Shown here one piece after another: positions 6,689-15,564 of a stretch of 64,000 nucleotides of DNA. Source of the stretch: Gammaproteobacteria bacterium. GTDB lineage: Bacteria > Pseudomonadota > Gammaproteobacteria > SZUA-229. The translations under genes and the position numbers were made by a program. Each line of letters starts with the position of its first letter. Positions within the stretch are counted from its first letter, which is position 1. Location of the stretch: NCBI GenBank assembly GCA_026995045.1, contig JALWPK010000057.1, positions 17,409 through 81,408 on the forward strand, read 5' to 3'. The notes under the pieces are model-generated. The model searched no databases and was not told where the DNA came from. It was given only the letters and a program-made list of their open reading frames with translations.

Positions 6689-8119
6689 GTGAGTATGAAC
6701 AGCACGGTCACCCTGCCAACGTGGTTGTTTGCGCTGTTGCTGCTGTTTGCGGCAGTGATGGTGCTGGATCGTATCCTGATGCCTGGCATCCGCTGGTATC
6801 TGCGCCGCCGCGTCAACCGGGTGATCGAGGAAATCAACACCCGGCTGGATATTGAAATCCGTCCTTTCCAGCTGACCCGCAGGCAGGCGCTGATTGACCA
6901 GCTGGTGTTCGATGACAAGGTGGTGGCGGCGATTCGTGAATACGCCGCCGAGCACAACATGCCCACCGAAGTGGCGCAGGCCAAGGTGCAGAAATACGCC
7001 AACGAAATTGCGCCTGCATTCAACGCCTATATTTATTTCCGCTTCGGTTACTGGCTGGCGAAAAAAATTGCGCGCCTGATGTACCGCATCCGCGTCGGCT
7101 TTTTTGATGATGGTGAAATGAAAGCCATCCCGCCGGACGCCAGCGTGGTGTTTGTGATGAATCACCGCAGCAATATGGATTACATTTTGGTGTCGTTTCT
7201 GGTCGCCGAGCGCACCGCGCTGTCTTATGCGGTCGGCGAATGGGCGCGCATCTGGCCGCTGCAAACCCTGATTAAATCCATGGGCGCATTTTTTGTGCGC
7301 CGCAATTCCCGCAACCCGCTGTACCGCAAGGTGCTGGAACGCTATGTGAACCTTTCCACACGCGCCGGGGTGTGTCAGGCGGTGTTCCCCGAAGGTGGCC
7401 TGACCCGCGACGGCGCCATGCGCGAACCCAAACTCGGTTTTCTGGATTACATGCTGCGCGACTATCATCCCGAACACGATCGTGAAGTGGTGTTTGTGCC
7501 GGTGGGCATCAACTACGACCGCGTGGTGGAAGACAAAAGCCTGGTGCGCCGTCTTGACCCGGAGGCCGAGCGCCGCAGCAAATGGTTTGTCGCCAAAACC
7601 ACCTTGCGTTTCGTGCTCAAAACCGCCCTGATGGAGCGCCGCAAGCGATGGCGGCGTTTCGGTTATGCCGCGGTGAACTTCGGAAAGCCGGTATATGCGC
7701 GCGCATTTTGCGCCGCGCACGCCAGCGAAATGGGCGATGGTGATTTCAGCAAGATGGAAAAGCCGCAGCGTATTCAGTGCATCGAAACCCTGGCGCAAAA
7801 CCTGATGCAATCGATTGCCAGGGTGGTTCCGATTCTCCCCGTGCCGTTGATGTGCGAAATCGTTTTGCAGTCGCCGCAGGCATGGCGCAGCGAACTGGAG
7901 CTGAAAGCCCGCGCGGTGGAGCGCATCGCCGAACTGCGCGGGCAGGGTGCGCCGATTGATATTTCCGACGCCGCCTGCGAACGCGTGTTGAGTGCCGCGC
8001 TGGACATGCTTGTGGGGCGTGGTTTTGTCGAGATCAACGAGGACGGTCTGTATCGCGCCAGGGCGGAGGCCGAAACCGTGTTGCAGTATTACGCCAACTC
8101 GATACGGCACTGGCGCTGA
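6689..8119 (+). CDS. PlsB-like glycerol-phosphate acyltransferase
   Basis: Membrane-associated acyltransferase, 476 residues, likely acting in phospholipid synthesis. The four acyltransferase blocks are in order: NHRSNMD (HX4D catalytic motif, about residue 153), GAFFVRR, FPEGGLTRDG, and VFVPVGINYD. These fit the PlsB/GPAT arrangement, but the protein is much shorter than E. coli PlsB (about 800 aa). It may therefore be a shorter GPAT or a 1-acylglycerol-3-phosphate acyltransferase. An N-terminal hydrophobic segment (about 7-27) anchors it. The start is GTG at 6689, with ATG at 6695 as alternative. It stands alone on the plus strand. Confidence 0.85.
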   Translation: MSMNSTVTLPTWLFALLLLFAAVMVLDRILMPGIRWYLRRRVNRVIEEINTRLDIEIRPFQLTRRQALIDQLVFDDKVVAAIREYAAEHNMPTEVAQAKVQKYANEIAPAFNAYIYFRFGYWLAKKIARLMYRIRVGFFDDGEMKAIPPDASVVFVMNHRSNMDYILVSFLVAERTALSYAVGEWARIWPLQTLIKSMGAFFVRRNSRNPLYRKVLERYVNLSTRAGVCQAVFPEGGLTRDGAMREPKLGFLDYMLRDYHPEHDREVVFVPVGINYDRVVEDKSLVRRLDPEAERRSKWFVAKTTLRFVLKTALMERRKRWRRFGYAAVNFGKPVYARAFCAAHASEMGDGDFSKMEKPQRIQCIETLAQNLMQSIARVVPILPVPLMCEIVLQSPQAWRSELELKARAVERIAELRGQGAPIDISDAACERVLSAALDMLVGRGFVEINEDGLYRARAEAETVLQYYANSIRHWR

Positions 8120-8248
8120 CAGGTGATTGAAAGGGTCTCATGCAGCGTGATGCGGCGTTATAAACCGCCTCAACCCCGCCATTTCAGAATGACTTTCTGT
8201 CAGGTTTTTTTATTCACACACTGTGCCGCGCAAATTCCCGGACAACTT

Positions 8249-8289
8249 TTGATTTAGGTCATTATTCGCGCTGCCTGCATGCGTATCAT
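8249..8289 (+). promoter_or_regulatory. FNR/Anr-type promoter candidate for the DUF3149 gene
   Basis: TTGAT-TTAG-GTCAT (8249-8262) matches the FNR half-site TTGAT perfectly on the left and partly on the right. A -10 like TATCAT sits at 8284-8289. If transcription starts near 8297 the FNR site is centred at -41.5, the classic class II position. The right half-site is imperfect, so confidence is limited. Confidence 0.4.
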
Positions 8290-8330
8290 GATGCTATGAA
8301 TAAATAAGGCATTATGACAAGAGGTGCGTT

Positions 8331-8465
8331 ATGGAACTGTGGATGGATTTGTTGTTTGGAAACTGGGTGGGCTTGCTGAGCGTGATTACGGTGACAGCGA
8401 CATTCAGTATTATCGGTTATTTGTTGTTCATGATTTATTTCAAGTCACAAGATAGTAAAAATTAA
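8331..8465 (+). CDS. DUF3149 small membrane protein (44 aa)
   Basis: A 44-residue protein opening MELWMDLLFGNWVGLLSVIT, with one transmembrane helix (about residues 14-37) and a short charged tail ending SQDSKN. Size and the MDLLFGNWVGLLS start match the DUF3149 family of proteobacterial micro-proteins, whose function is unknown. An AGG ribosome-binding site lies at about 8322. Upstream is an FNR-like site, suggesting induction at low oxygen. Downstream is a strong hairpin shared with the convergent gene. Confidence 0.78.
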   Translation: MELWMDLLFGNWVGLLSVITVTATFSIIGYLLFMIYFKSQDSKN

Positions 8466-8493
8466 TCCGGTAGTCTCTATATGAGGGCTCGCG

Positions 8494-8527
8494 GGTGGAT
8501 GGAAAACACACGAGTTTTCCATCCACC
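8494..8527. terminator. Bidirectional terminator
   Basis: Perfect 14-bp stem GGTGGATGGAAAAC (8494-8507) and its complement (8514-8527), with 6-nt loop ACACGA. It lies between two convergent genes (DUF3149 on plus, beta-helix protein on minus). T-runs are short on both sides. Confidence 0.65.
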
Positions 8528-8537
8528 TTATTCTACA

Positions 8538-9743
8538 TTAGGGAGCGATTACGCCACGGCATCGTCCAGTAGTTGTATCAAACCATGGACCATCTGTAGT
8601 GCAGTTGTCATTGTATATCATGATATGTGTATCAGTGCCAGAGTTTTGGCAATTACCTGTTGTATCGCAGTCTGTCTCTACAAACATATCAGCGCCCGTC
8701 TCTGATTTAATGCTGCTACCGAAATCATTACCGACAGGCACATCAGCGCTAGCAGCCCATTGGAAGGGGGATGATACTGTGCTGGTTGCGTCTTTAAATA
8801 TGCGGTATGCGGTACCATTGCCCGAGCCTCTAACATTAAAAGCTGTATCAATCACATGAACAAAGCTACCACCTAAGGCCAAAATGCCTGCAGCATCATT
8901 GTCCTGGTTAGCACCCGCAGCTGTTGCTGTTAGAATCCCACCATGCATATGGAAGCTGGCACCATTTTGTGCTTGAGCTGCTACTAGCCCTTGATTTCCT
9001 GCGATTTTATAAAATTTGTCGGAACTTCCTCTTATGGCACGCACAGCTGAGCCATAAACCTGCACGATGGAGTTTTGTCCTGCTACACGTACAGGCACAT
9101 TAGCAAGTACGTGATAACCAGATGGTTGTTTTGCCTTAGCTGTGATTTCTGATCCATAAAACCAAGTCTCGGCGCAGTTGGAGTAATAGCCAAAATTATA
9201 AAAGTTACCTTCAGCTATAATTTTTGATCCAAAAAAGTAGTGAACTGAGATTTGATTTGATGCATCACAGTTATCAAACCACGCATAAGTAACAGCATTC
9301 CCGTCCACAGCGAGTACTACGTCAGTATAGGATGAATTGCCTGGGCCCGTCCAATTTATGCCTTTGTATGAGCCTTTTACAGTTAAATGTTCGAAAGAAA
9401 GGTTTGTGCAGCTATCTACCGATATTGCCGTGTTCCCGACGAGTTGTGTGTTGTTTGCGCCTGAGCCGCGTAAAGTTATATTGCCATCACCGCTACAATA
9501 GAACCCTGAAAACTGACCTGGGCCGATATCAACGATTACCGGGTTATTGACTGAAGGGTGCCTTGTGAAATGTATCCAGTCAGCAATTTCAGTCATGCTG
9601 CTCGAGCAATCAGTAAGTTGTCCGCAGTTCTGACGAACGTGAACCACTTCAGCATTTGGATCCAAAGCAGCGTATACACTGTTAGAAATTGTGAGTGAGC
9701 ATACGGTGATTGCTGATATTGAAATGATTTTTTTTATAGACAT
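8538..9743 (-). CDS. Secreted right-handed beta-helix-like protein
   Basis: A 401-residue protein with a signal peptide (MSIKKIISISAITVC..., likely cut after VYA). The body consists of short repeating strands rich in N, G, S and aromatic residues (ITLRGSGANNTQLVGNTAI, LSFEHLTVKGSYKGINW), as in pectin-lyase-like parallel beta-helices. Several cysteines suggest a disulfide-stabilised extracellular or periplasmic protein. The start at 9743 is preferred over 9755 because GGAGAGG lies just upstream of it. No catalytic residues can be assigned, and an enzyme or an adhesive role are both possible. The gene is clearly AT-richer than its neighbours, which hints at transfer. Confidence 0.7.
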   Translation of the reverse strand: MSIKKIISISAITVCSLTISNSVYAALDPNAEVVHVRQNCGQLTDCSSSMTEIADWIHFTRHPSVNNPVIVDIGPGQFSGFYCSGDGNITLRGSGANNTQLVGNTAISVDSCTNLSFEHLTVKGSYKGINWTGPGNSSYTDVVLAVDGNAVTYAWFDNCDASNQISVHYFFGSKIIAEGNFYNFGYYSNCAETWFYGSEITAKAKQPSGYHVLANVPVRVAGQNSIVQVYGSAVRAIRGSSDKFYKIAGNQGLVAAQAQNGASFHMHGGILTATAAGANQDNDAAGILALGGSFVHVIDTAFNVRGSGNGTAYRIFKDATSTVSSPFQWAASADVPVGNDFGSSIKSETGADMFVETDCDTTGNCQNSGTDTHIMIYNDNCTTDGPWFDTTTGRCRGVIAP

Positions 9744-9993
9744 ATTCCTCTCCATAGTGTCGATATTGTTATAAACACAGCGAAAAATAAGTCCAGCAAT
9801 TGATCGCTGTGAGACAGATGGGCGTCAATAAGGTAGTAACGCCCACAGTGGAGGCTAACAAATGGCAAGTTCTAAGTAAATGATATGCTTCATCTGTTGA
9901 GTGTATTGAAGGCTGTAGAAACATATAGCATAATTGATCGTTTGAAATAATGTTTCGCAGGTTGCATGGCATAAATCCCCCCTTGTTGGTTGC

Positions 9994-10755
9994 TTAAGCT
10001 ATTTGCAGATCGAGGAAGCGGGCGATGTGTTTGGCGGCATCGCGCGCGGTGTCCCTGTCAGAAAGCACATGATCGGTGTGTTGCAGATTGATGAGGGTTG
10101 AAGCGCCCGCGCACCACTGCTGAATGTCCAGCGCGTTCTGTTCGCTGACCACCGGGTCGTCTTCAATATTGAAAATCAGAACCGGCTTGTGCAGTTGCGA
10201 AAGAATCGTTTTCAGGTCGTGTCGCCTGAGGTCGTGAACAAACTGCGGCCGTATTTTATATTCCACACCCGCAACCACAATGCTGGCTTCGCGTCCGGCT
10301 TCCAGTTGTGGCAACGCTGCGCCGAAATGATGCAGCACATGCTGCGGCTGGCTGGGCGCGGCGATTGTCGCCACCGCGTCAACGCAATCCAGCTGAGCCG
10401 CGCAGGCCAGCGCGGTGGTTCCGCCCAGGCTGTGGCCAATCAGTAAATCCGGCGCTCGGTAGTTGTCAGCCAGAAAGCGTGCCGCCGCTTGCAGATCCTG
10501 CATGTTTGTACTGAAAGTTGTGTCAGCAAAATCTCCCTCGCTGCCGCCCAGTCCGGCAAAATCAAATCGCAAGGTTGCAATGCCGAGTTCAGCCAGATGC
10601 TTGCTGATGCGAAAGGTCGACAACAAATCCTTGTTGCAGGTGAAGCAGTGTGAAAAGGTGGCGTAATGCTGCGGCTCGTGATCCGGCATTTCCAGGCGGC
10701 CATCGAGCAGCAGATTGTTGTGGCCGGGAAATTTGACGCGCAGGGTGGTGGGCAT
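9994..10755 (-). CDS. Alpha/beta hydrolase
   Basis: Cytoplasmic serine hydrolase of 253 residues. The nucleophile elbow is GHSLGG (about residues 106-111). The acid is likely in EDDPVV and the histidine in HTDHVL near the C-terminus. The opening PGHNNLLLDGRLEMP and FSHCFTCNKDLLS is like the hydrolase half of the two-domain alpha/beta hydrolase-OsmC proteins, but here no OsmC domain follows. The natural substrate is unknown. It is divergent from the thioesterase gene with about 87 bp between them. Confidence 0.82.
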   Translation of the reverse strand: MPTTLRVKFPGHNNLLLDGRLEMPDHEPQHYATFSHCFTCNKDLLSTFRISKHLAELGIATLRFDFAGLGGSEGDFADTTFSTNMQDLQAAARFLADNYRAPDLLIGHSLGGTTALACAAQLDCVDAVATIAAPSQPQHVLHHFGAALPQLEAGREASIVVAGVEYKIRPQFVHDLRRHDLKTILSQLHKPVLIFNIEDDPVVSEQNALDIQQWCAGASTLINLQHTDHVLSDRDTARDAAKHIARFLDLQIA

Positions 10756-10842
10756 GGCGGTTAAAAGCGTTTGATATTGTGTTGCGTTGGCGTTTTAATG
10801 GAGCACTCTAACACAGGCGTTCAACATTGCAGGCAGTAACCG

Positions 10843-11226
10843 ATGGATACACTCCCCGAACACCTCACTCCGATTATCCGTGTGCCGGCGCGTCCGGCTG
10901 ACGCCAACCCCGGCGGCAGTATTTTTGGCGGCTGGATTATGTCTTATGTCGACATCGCTGGCAGCGAGCCGGCCTACCTGCGCGCCCGCGGTCCGGTGGT
11001 GACGCGCGCGGTTGATTCCTTCGAGTTCAAAAAACCGGTTTTCATTGGCGATGTCATCAGTTGTTACGCCGATATTGTAAAAGAAGGTAAAACATCGGTC
11101 ACCGTTAAGGTGGAAGTGTTCGCCGAGCGCGCCAGCCAGGGCGAAGTCACGGTTATCAAGGTCACGGAAGCGCAGCTGGTCTATGTGGCTATCGACGAAA
11201 ACCGGAAACCCAAACCATTGCCATGA
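10843..11226 (+). CDS. yciA: YciA-like acyl-CoA thioesterase
   Basis: Hotdog-fold thioesterase of 127 residues that hydrolyses acyl-CoA. Typical features are PARPADANPGGSIFGGWIMS near the N-terminus (the catalytic Asp/Asn and GG-IFGGW block), VVTRAVDSFEFKKPVFIGD and the C-terminal LVYVAIDENRKPKPLP, matching YciA length (about 130). It lies upstream of the fadL-volA pair on the same strand, so a lipid-related neighbourhood is possible, but the 86-bp gap allows a separate promoter. Confidence 0.88.
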   Translation: MDTLPEHLTPIIRVPARPADANPGGSIFGGWIMSYVDIAGSEPAYLRARGPVVTRAVDSFEFKKPVFIGDVISCYADIVKEGKTSVTVKVEVFAERASQGEVTVIKVTEAQLVYVAIDENRKPKPLP

Positions 11227-11312
11227 ATGCTGGCCGCAAGCGGCGGCAAAATTAGCATTTTGTGATATTGAATTTTATCAGTATGATGGACGGACAATCA
11301 GGGGGAGGTGAC

Positions 11313-12632
11313 ATGAAAACAAAACCAACACGTCATTCCATATTGGCAGTGCTGTTCAGCCTGTTTGCAACCGGGCAGCTGCATGCAGCCGGGTTTGCGT
11401 TAATCGAGAACAGCGCCAGTGGACAGGGTAATGCTTTTGCCGGTGCAGCAGCGACCGCCAGTGATGCATCAACGATCTGGTTCAATCCGGCCGGCATGAT
11501 GCGGCTGGACAGCGACCAGCTTGTTGCGGTGGGGCACTTGATTGTGCCGAAGTCGGATTTCAATAATGGCAACACGGTTGACGGGCTGGGTAATGCGGTA
11601 TCGGGCCCTGAAGATGACGGTGGTTTCAACGCGATTGTTCCCAATCTGTATTATGTCTATACCATCAATCCGGATACCCGGTTTGGTTTCGGGCTGACCG
11701 TGCCGTTTGGTCTGGCGACAAAATATGATGATTCATGGGTCGGCCGCTACCATACTGTCGAAACCGACTTGCGCACCATTAACCTGAACCCGTCCATTGC
11801 CTACCGTGTTAATTCGCAGCTGTCGGTCGGTGGCGGCATCAGCATACTGTTCGCCGATGTCACCCTGACCAGCGTGGTCGATTTCGGCGCATTGATTGGC
11901 TTGCCGCAAGGCGCTGACGGCTTTGCTGATCTGGAAGCGGACAACTTTGGCGACCCGGCGCTGGGATTCAACTTTTCGTTGCTGTATGAACTCGACAAGG
12001 CCACCCGTATTGGCGTGGCGTACCGTTCTGAAATAACGATTGATGTGGATGGCGCAGCTGATTTTAGCGTGCCCAGTATCGCGGCCGTGATACCGACAAC
12101 GAACAACGTGTTTGTTGACACCACCATTCATGGCTCGATAGACCTGCCGCAATCCTTGTCCGTGAGCGTGGCGCACGAAATGGATAAATGGACCTTGCTC
12201 GGTGATATCACCTGGACCGGGTGGAGCTCGTTTCCCGAGTTGCGCATTATTTATGACAACCCTGCGCAACCGGCTTCGGTCACCACCGAATCATGGGACG
12301 ACAGTTTTCGTTATTCCATCGGCGCGGATTTTCAATACAGCGATGACATGATTCTGCGTGGCGGCATCGCCTACGATGAAACCCCGGTGCCCGGCGCCAC
12401 CAGGCGCACGCCACGTGTGCCCGGCAACTCCCGCCGCTGGTTGTCCTTCGGTCTGAGCTATATGATTGACAGTGCGTTTACGGTTGATGTGGGCTATTCC
12501 CATCTGTTTATCAGTGATGCTGCAATCAATAATACATTTGAAAGCAGCCAGCCCGCGCTGAATGGCGTCATCAATGGCAGTTATGAAGCGTCTGTCGACA
12601 TTATCAGCGCACAAGTGCGCTGGAACTATTAA
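11313..12632 (+). CDS. fadL: FadL/OmpP1-type outer membrane fatty-acid transporter
   Basis: Outer-membrane beta-barrel of about 439 residues that takes up long-chain fatty acids or other hydrophobic compounds. The signal peptide ends near LHA, followed by the family N-terminus AGFALIENSASGQGNAFAG and the STIWFNPAGMM block characteristic of FadL hatch domains. The barrel ends IISAQVRWNY with an aromatic terminal residue. An upstream in-frame start at 11262 is possible, but the ATG at 11313 has a strong GGAGGT ribosome-binding site. It is followed 15 bp later by a VolA-like lipase, so both probably form one operon. Confidence 0.9.
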   Translation: MKTKPTRHSILAVLFSLFATGQLHAAGFALIENSASGQGNAFAGAAATASDASTIWFNPAGMMRLDSDQLVAVGHLIVPKSDFNNGNTVDGLGNAVSGPEDDGGFNAIVPNLYYVYTINPDTRFGFGLTVPFGLATKYDDSWVGRYHTVETDLRTINLNPSIAYRVNSQLSVGGGISILFADVTLTSVVDFGALIGLPQGADGFADLEADNFGDPALGFNFSLLYELDKATRIGVAYRSEITIDVDGAADFSVPSIAAVIPTTNNVFVDTTIHGSIDLPQSLSVSVAHEMDKWTLLGDITWTGWSSFPELRIIYDNPAQPASVTTESWDDSFRYSIGADFQYSDDMILRGGIAYDETPVPGATRRTPRVPGNSRRWLSFGLSYMIDSAFTVDVGYSHLFISDAAINNTFESSQPALNGVINGSYEASVDIISAQVRWNY

Positions 12633-12647
12633 TCAGGGAGACCCGCA

Positions 12648-14816
12648 ATGAAAAAAATATTTTTGACATTCACCCTGACGGCAAGCTTTTTTATCGCCGG
12701 TTGTGAAAGTGAGCCGGGCAGCAGTGTGCAAAGCTCGATTACGCCCGCCGATTCGGTAACCACCTTCAGCGGTTTTGATCCGGCCAACGCGAAGATTCCG
12801 TTTCCCAACAATCTGCTGTTCAAGGATACGCTGGATGGCACGTTGAACATACCGCTCACCGGAGGCGCAGCTGATGCGCTGTCCATGCAGCTCAATGTGC
12901 TCGACGGCTTTTCTACCAGCGCGCCTATCACTACGCAGCCATTTACCAGCACGCTGGATCCGGCATCACTGGCGAGTGCTGTGCGTGTGTTCGAGGTTAC
13001 GCTCAATACCGCTGTCAGTCCCATAGGTGGGCCGGTGCAATCCATCACGGCGGAGCTGCAGGCGGGCAGCGACTATGTCGCCACGCTGGATGGTACGGGC
13101 ACGGTGATCGTTATCAGTCCGCTGAAACCGCTCAAGCCCAAAACCAGTTACTATGTTGTTATTACCAGTGATTTGCGTGATGCAGCCGGTAATCCGGTTG
13201 GTCCTGCGAATGCCTACCTGTTTTCGAAAGGGCCGAATTCGCTCATTGATGGTAGCGGAAAAAGCACCAACCCCAGCCTGACCGATGCTGAGGCGCAGGC
13301 GCTCGAGCCATTGCGTGTGATCAATAATCTGAGTGAAACCGCCGTGATCGCAGCCAGCAATCTGAAAGCTGCGAACATCATCATGAGCTGGAGCTTCACG
13401 ACACAATCGGAAGGAGATGTATTATCGGTGGTGCGCAGTCTGGTGAATCCACCTGCAACTGCCCCGGCATCGTCATTGTCCGCTTCAACAGTTGATCTGG
13501 ATGGGCCTGGCCCCTTGCCTCAGGGATTGACGCCAGGCGCAGCAGCACAGATGTTCGAAGGCACGCTCGATGTGCCCTATTACCTGACGGTGTCCAGTAC
13601 GGTGAGCAGTCCAAGCAATGACCCAACTGCTCTGGGTTCCACATGGAAAGCGGCAAATGCTGCATTCCCCGGCGACACCGAGATGAATCTCACCAATCTC
13701 AACCCATTGCCGGCGGCCACCAATCCGGCCTTATCGATTCCGTTGCTGGTCACCATGCCAACTGCAGGCGCGAAGCCTTATCCGGTAGTGATTTTCCAGC
13801 ATGGTATTACCACTGACCGTACCAAAATGCTGGCCGTTGCCGACACACTGGCGGCCGCCGGTTTTGCAACGGTAGCCATTGATATGCCAATGCATGGCGT
13901 CGATACCACCAGCCCATTCTATCAAGCCGGCAAGGAGCGTACGTTTGACCTTGACCTGGTGACAGAAGACGCCAATGGTAACGTGACAGCGTCAGTGCCT
14001 GACGGTACGATTGATAGCAGTGGCAGGCATTTCATCAACTTGACCAACCTGGTGAACACTCGTGACAACCTGCGTCAGGCGGTTGCCGACCTGTTTGCCT
14101 TAACAGCAGCCATCAGTGCGATGGACGTCGATGGCGCAAATGGTGCTGATGATCTGGATGCATCCAATATCCATTTCCTCGGGCATTCGCTGGGCGCGAT
14201 GGTCGGAACACCGTTCACAGCACTGGAAACGAATGTGGATGATGTCGTGATGGCATTCGGCGGTGGCGGCTTGCCGAAAATTCTGGATGGTTCATTCTCA
14301 TTCGGGCCTACTATCAGTGCGGGGCTGGCCGCAAATGGTATTGTTAAAGGCACTGCCGACTATGAATCATTCCTGGCTGTTGCACAGGCGGTGGTCGATT
14401 CCGGTGACCCGATTAACTATGGCGCGACTGCAGCAGCAAATCACAATGTCCTGTTCTTTGAAATTGCCGGTGGCGCAGGTTCGCCGTCCGACCTGGTTGT
14501 GCCAAACACAGTCCCGGATGCAAATGATACAACCGGTACGGTACCGGCTCCGCTTGCAGGTACAGAGCCGTTGGTTGGTCCGGCAATAATGAATCTGACG
14601 CCGACCAACACCAGTGGCAGTAGCGGTGATTTGCTGGTGCGCTTCAATGCCGGGCATCACGGTTCGTTGTTGACCCCGACGAATGCCAGCGGCAATTCGA
14701 ATGTGACCGGCTCTGCTGAAGTGTTTGCTGAAATACAGGCGGAGATTGCTTCGTACCTGGGCTCTGGTACAGCCACATTAAGCATTACTGATGGCAGTGT
14801 GGTTGCGGTGCCCTGA
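12648..14816 (+). CDS. volA: VolA/Pla-1-family surface lipoprotein (lyso)phospholipase
   Basis: Lipoprotein of 722 residues: signal peptide with lipobox IAGC (about 15-18). The N-terminal region (FDPANAKIPFPNNLLF, LRDAAGNPVGPANAYLFSKG) is typical of the bacterial virulence-factor lipase N-terminal domain. An alpha/beta hydrolase domain follows with ILFQHGIT-like strand, then HFLGHSLGAMVG containing the nucleophile Ser (about residue 511), and a late HHGSL histidine block. VolA of Vibrio cholerae is a surface lysophospholipase encoded beside fadL; it frees fatty acids that FadL imports. The same gene order here (fadL, 15 bp, volA) supports that role. A strong terminator follows. Confidence 0.88.
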   Translation: MKKIFLTFTLTASFFIAGCESEPGSSVQSSITPADSVTTFSGFDPANAKIPFPNNLLFKDTLDGTLNIPLTGGAADALSMQLNVLDGFSTSAPITTQPFTSTLDPASLASAVRVFEVTLNTAVSPIGGPVQSITAELQAGSDYVATLDGTGTVIVISPLKPLKPKTSYYVVITSDLRDAAGNPVGPANAYLFSKGPNSLIDGSGKSTNPSLTDAEAQALEPLRVINNLSETAVIAASNLKAANIIMSWSFTTQSEGDVLSVVRSLVNPPATAPASSLSASTVDLDGPGPLPQGLTPGAAAQMFEGTLDVPYYLTVSSTVSSPSNDPTALGSTWKAANAAFPGDTEMNLTNLNPLPAATNPALSIPLLVTMPTAGAKPYPVVIFQHGITTDRTKMLAVADTLAAAGFATVAIDMPMHGVDTTSPFYQAGKERTFDLDLVTEDANGNVTASVPDGTIDSSGRHFINLTNLVNTRDNLRQAVADLFALTAAISAMDVDGANGADDLDASNIHFLGHSLGAMVGTPFTALETNVDDVVMAFGGGGLPKILDGSFSFGPTISAGLAANGIVKGTADYESFLAVAQAVVDSGDPINYGATAAANHNVLFFEIAGGAGSPSDLVVPNTVPDANDTTGTVPAPLAGTEPLVGPAIMNLTPTNTSGSSGDLLVRFNAGHHGSLLTPTNASGNSNVTGSAEVFAEIQAEIASYLGSGTATLSITDGSVVAVP

Positions 14817-14837
14817 TTCGTATTAATGCTGCTGCGT

Positions 14838-14863
14838 AAAAAGCCCTCGCAAGAGGGCTTTTT
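14838..14863. terminator. Bidirectional Rho-independent terminator
   Basis: AAAAAGCCCTC, loop GCAA, GAGGGCTTTTT: an 11-bp stem with A-run and T-run. It serves volA (plus) and the convergent gene ending at 14863 (minus). Confidence 0.92.
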
Positions 14864-15321
14864 CATTGCGGCAATAACCGTTTTTCAAGCAGCCACTGGC
14901 GCGCATCTTCGGCGTCCCGCTCGAACCACGCCTGCGCCGAGCCAAGCCGGAAGCTGTATCCCCATTCATCCATGTCGTTGAACATGCGGGTCATGCCCAT
15001 TTCAGGGATGCGTTCGCTTAACAGGATTTGCAGATAACACACCGCGTTTTCTTCTTCATAGTCGCCACCGGCGTCGGTGTGCAGTTGCTGCTTGCGCGCA
15101 TCGTCCATGCAAATGTAATGACAGGTTTCGTGCAGCGCGGAATGCACCGGCGTGTCATTGCGAATATACAGTGTGTCGCCAATCAGCCCGGCTTCACTGT
15201 CTTTCCAGAAACTGCCGGGGATTTCCTCGCCATCCGCTACCTGTTGCTGCTGCATGCCGTATTGCTGCAACAGGGTTTGCAGTGAGCTCAGGTTGATGTC
15301 CTGGCAGAGTAGTACGGGCAT
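14863..15321 (-). CDS. Hypothetical protein with HExxH motif
   Basis: A 152-residue cytoplasmic-looking protein without signal peptide. It contains VHSALHETCHYICMD, an HExxH zinc-metallopeptidase-type motif, followed about 20 residues later by an acidic DYEEEN stretch that could give the third ligand. The C-terminus is helical and rich in W and R. I recognise no named family; it may be a small zincin or a degenerate one. It ends at the shared terminator with volA and is preceded by a nested repeat element (15344-15543). Confidence 0.65.
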   Translation of the reverse strand: MPVLLCQDINLSSLQTLLQQYGMQQQQVADGEEIPGSFWKDSEAGLIGDTLYIRNDTPVHSALHETCHYICMDDARKQQLHTDAGGDYEEENAVCYLQILLSERIPEMGMTRMFNDMDEWGYSFRLGSAQAWFERDAEDARQWLLEKRLLPQ

Positions 15322-15343
15322 GATTGGTTGGTTATGTTTATTT

Positions 15344-15543
15344 CACCACAGAGACGCGGAGACACAGAGTGAATTGTTTTGGTTTTGTAACGTACACCAC
15401 AGATGCAAATTAATCACTATTGCAGGAGCGGCTTCAGCCGCGAATCCGCGGTTACAGCAAAGCCGGTGTTTGTGGGTATTACCTTTCGCGGCTGAAGCCG
15501 CTCCCACGATTCAATTCTCAGTATACTCCGCGCCTCTGTGGTG
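15344..15543. repeat. Nested inverted-repeat element, copy 1
   Basis: The outer arms are CACCACAGAGACGCGGAG (15344-15361) and CTCCGCGCCTCTGTGGTG (15526-15543). The inner arms are GGAGCGGCTTCAGCCGCGAA (15425-15444) and its complement (15485-15504). Each inner arm is itself a mini-hairpin (GCGGC-TTCA-GCCGC), as in REP sequences. It lies 3' of rdgB. Confidence 0.85.
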
Positions 15544-15564
15544 AATTAAAAAAACTGTATCAAA

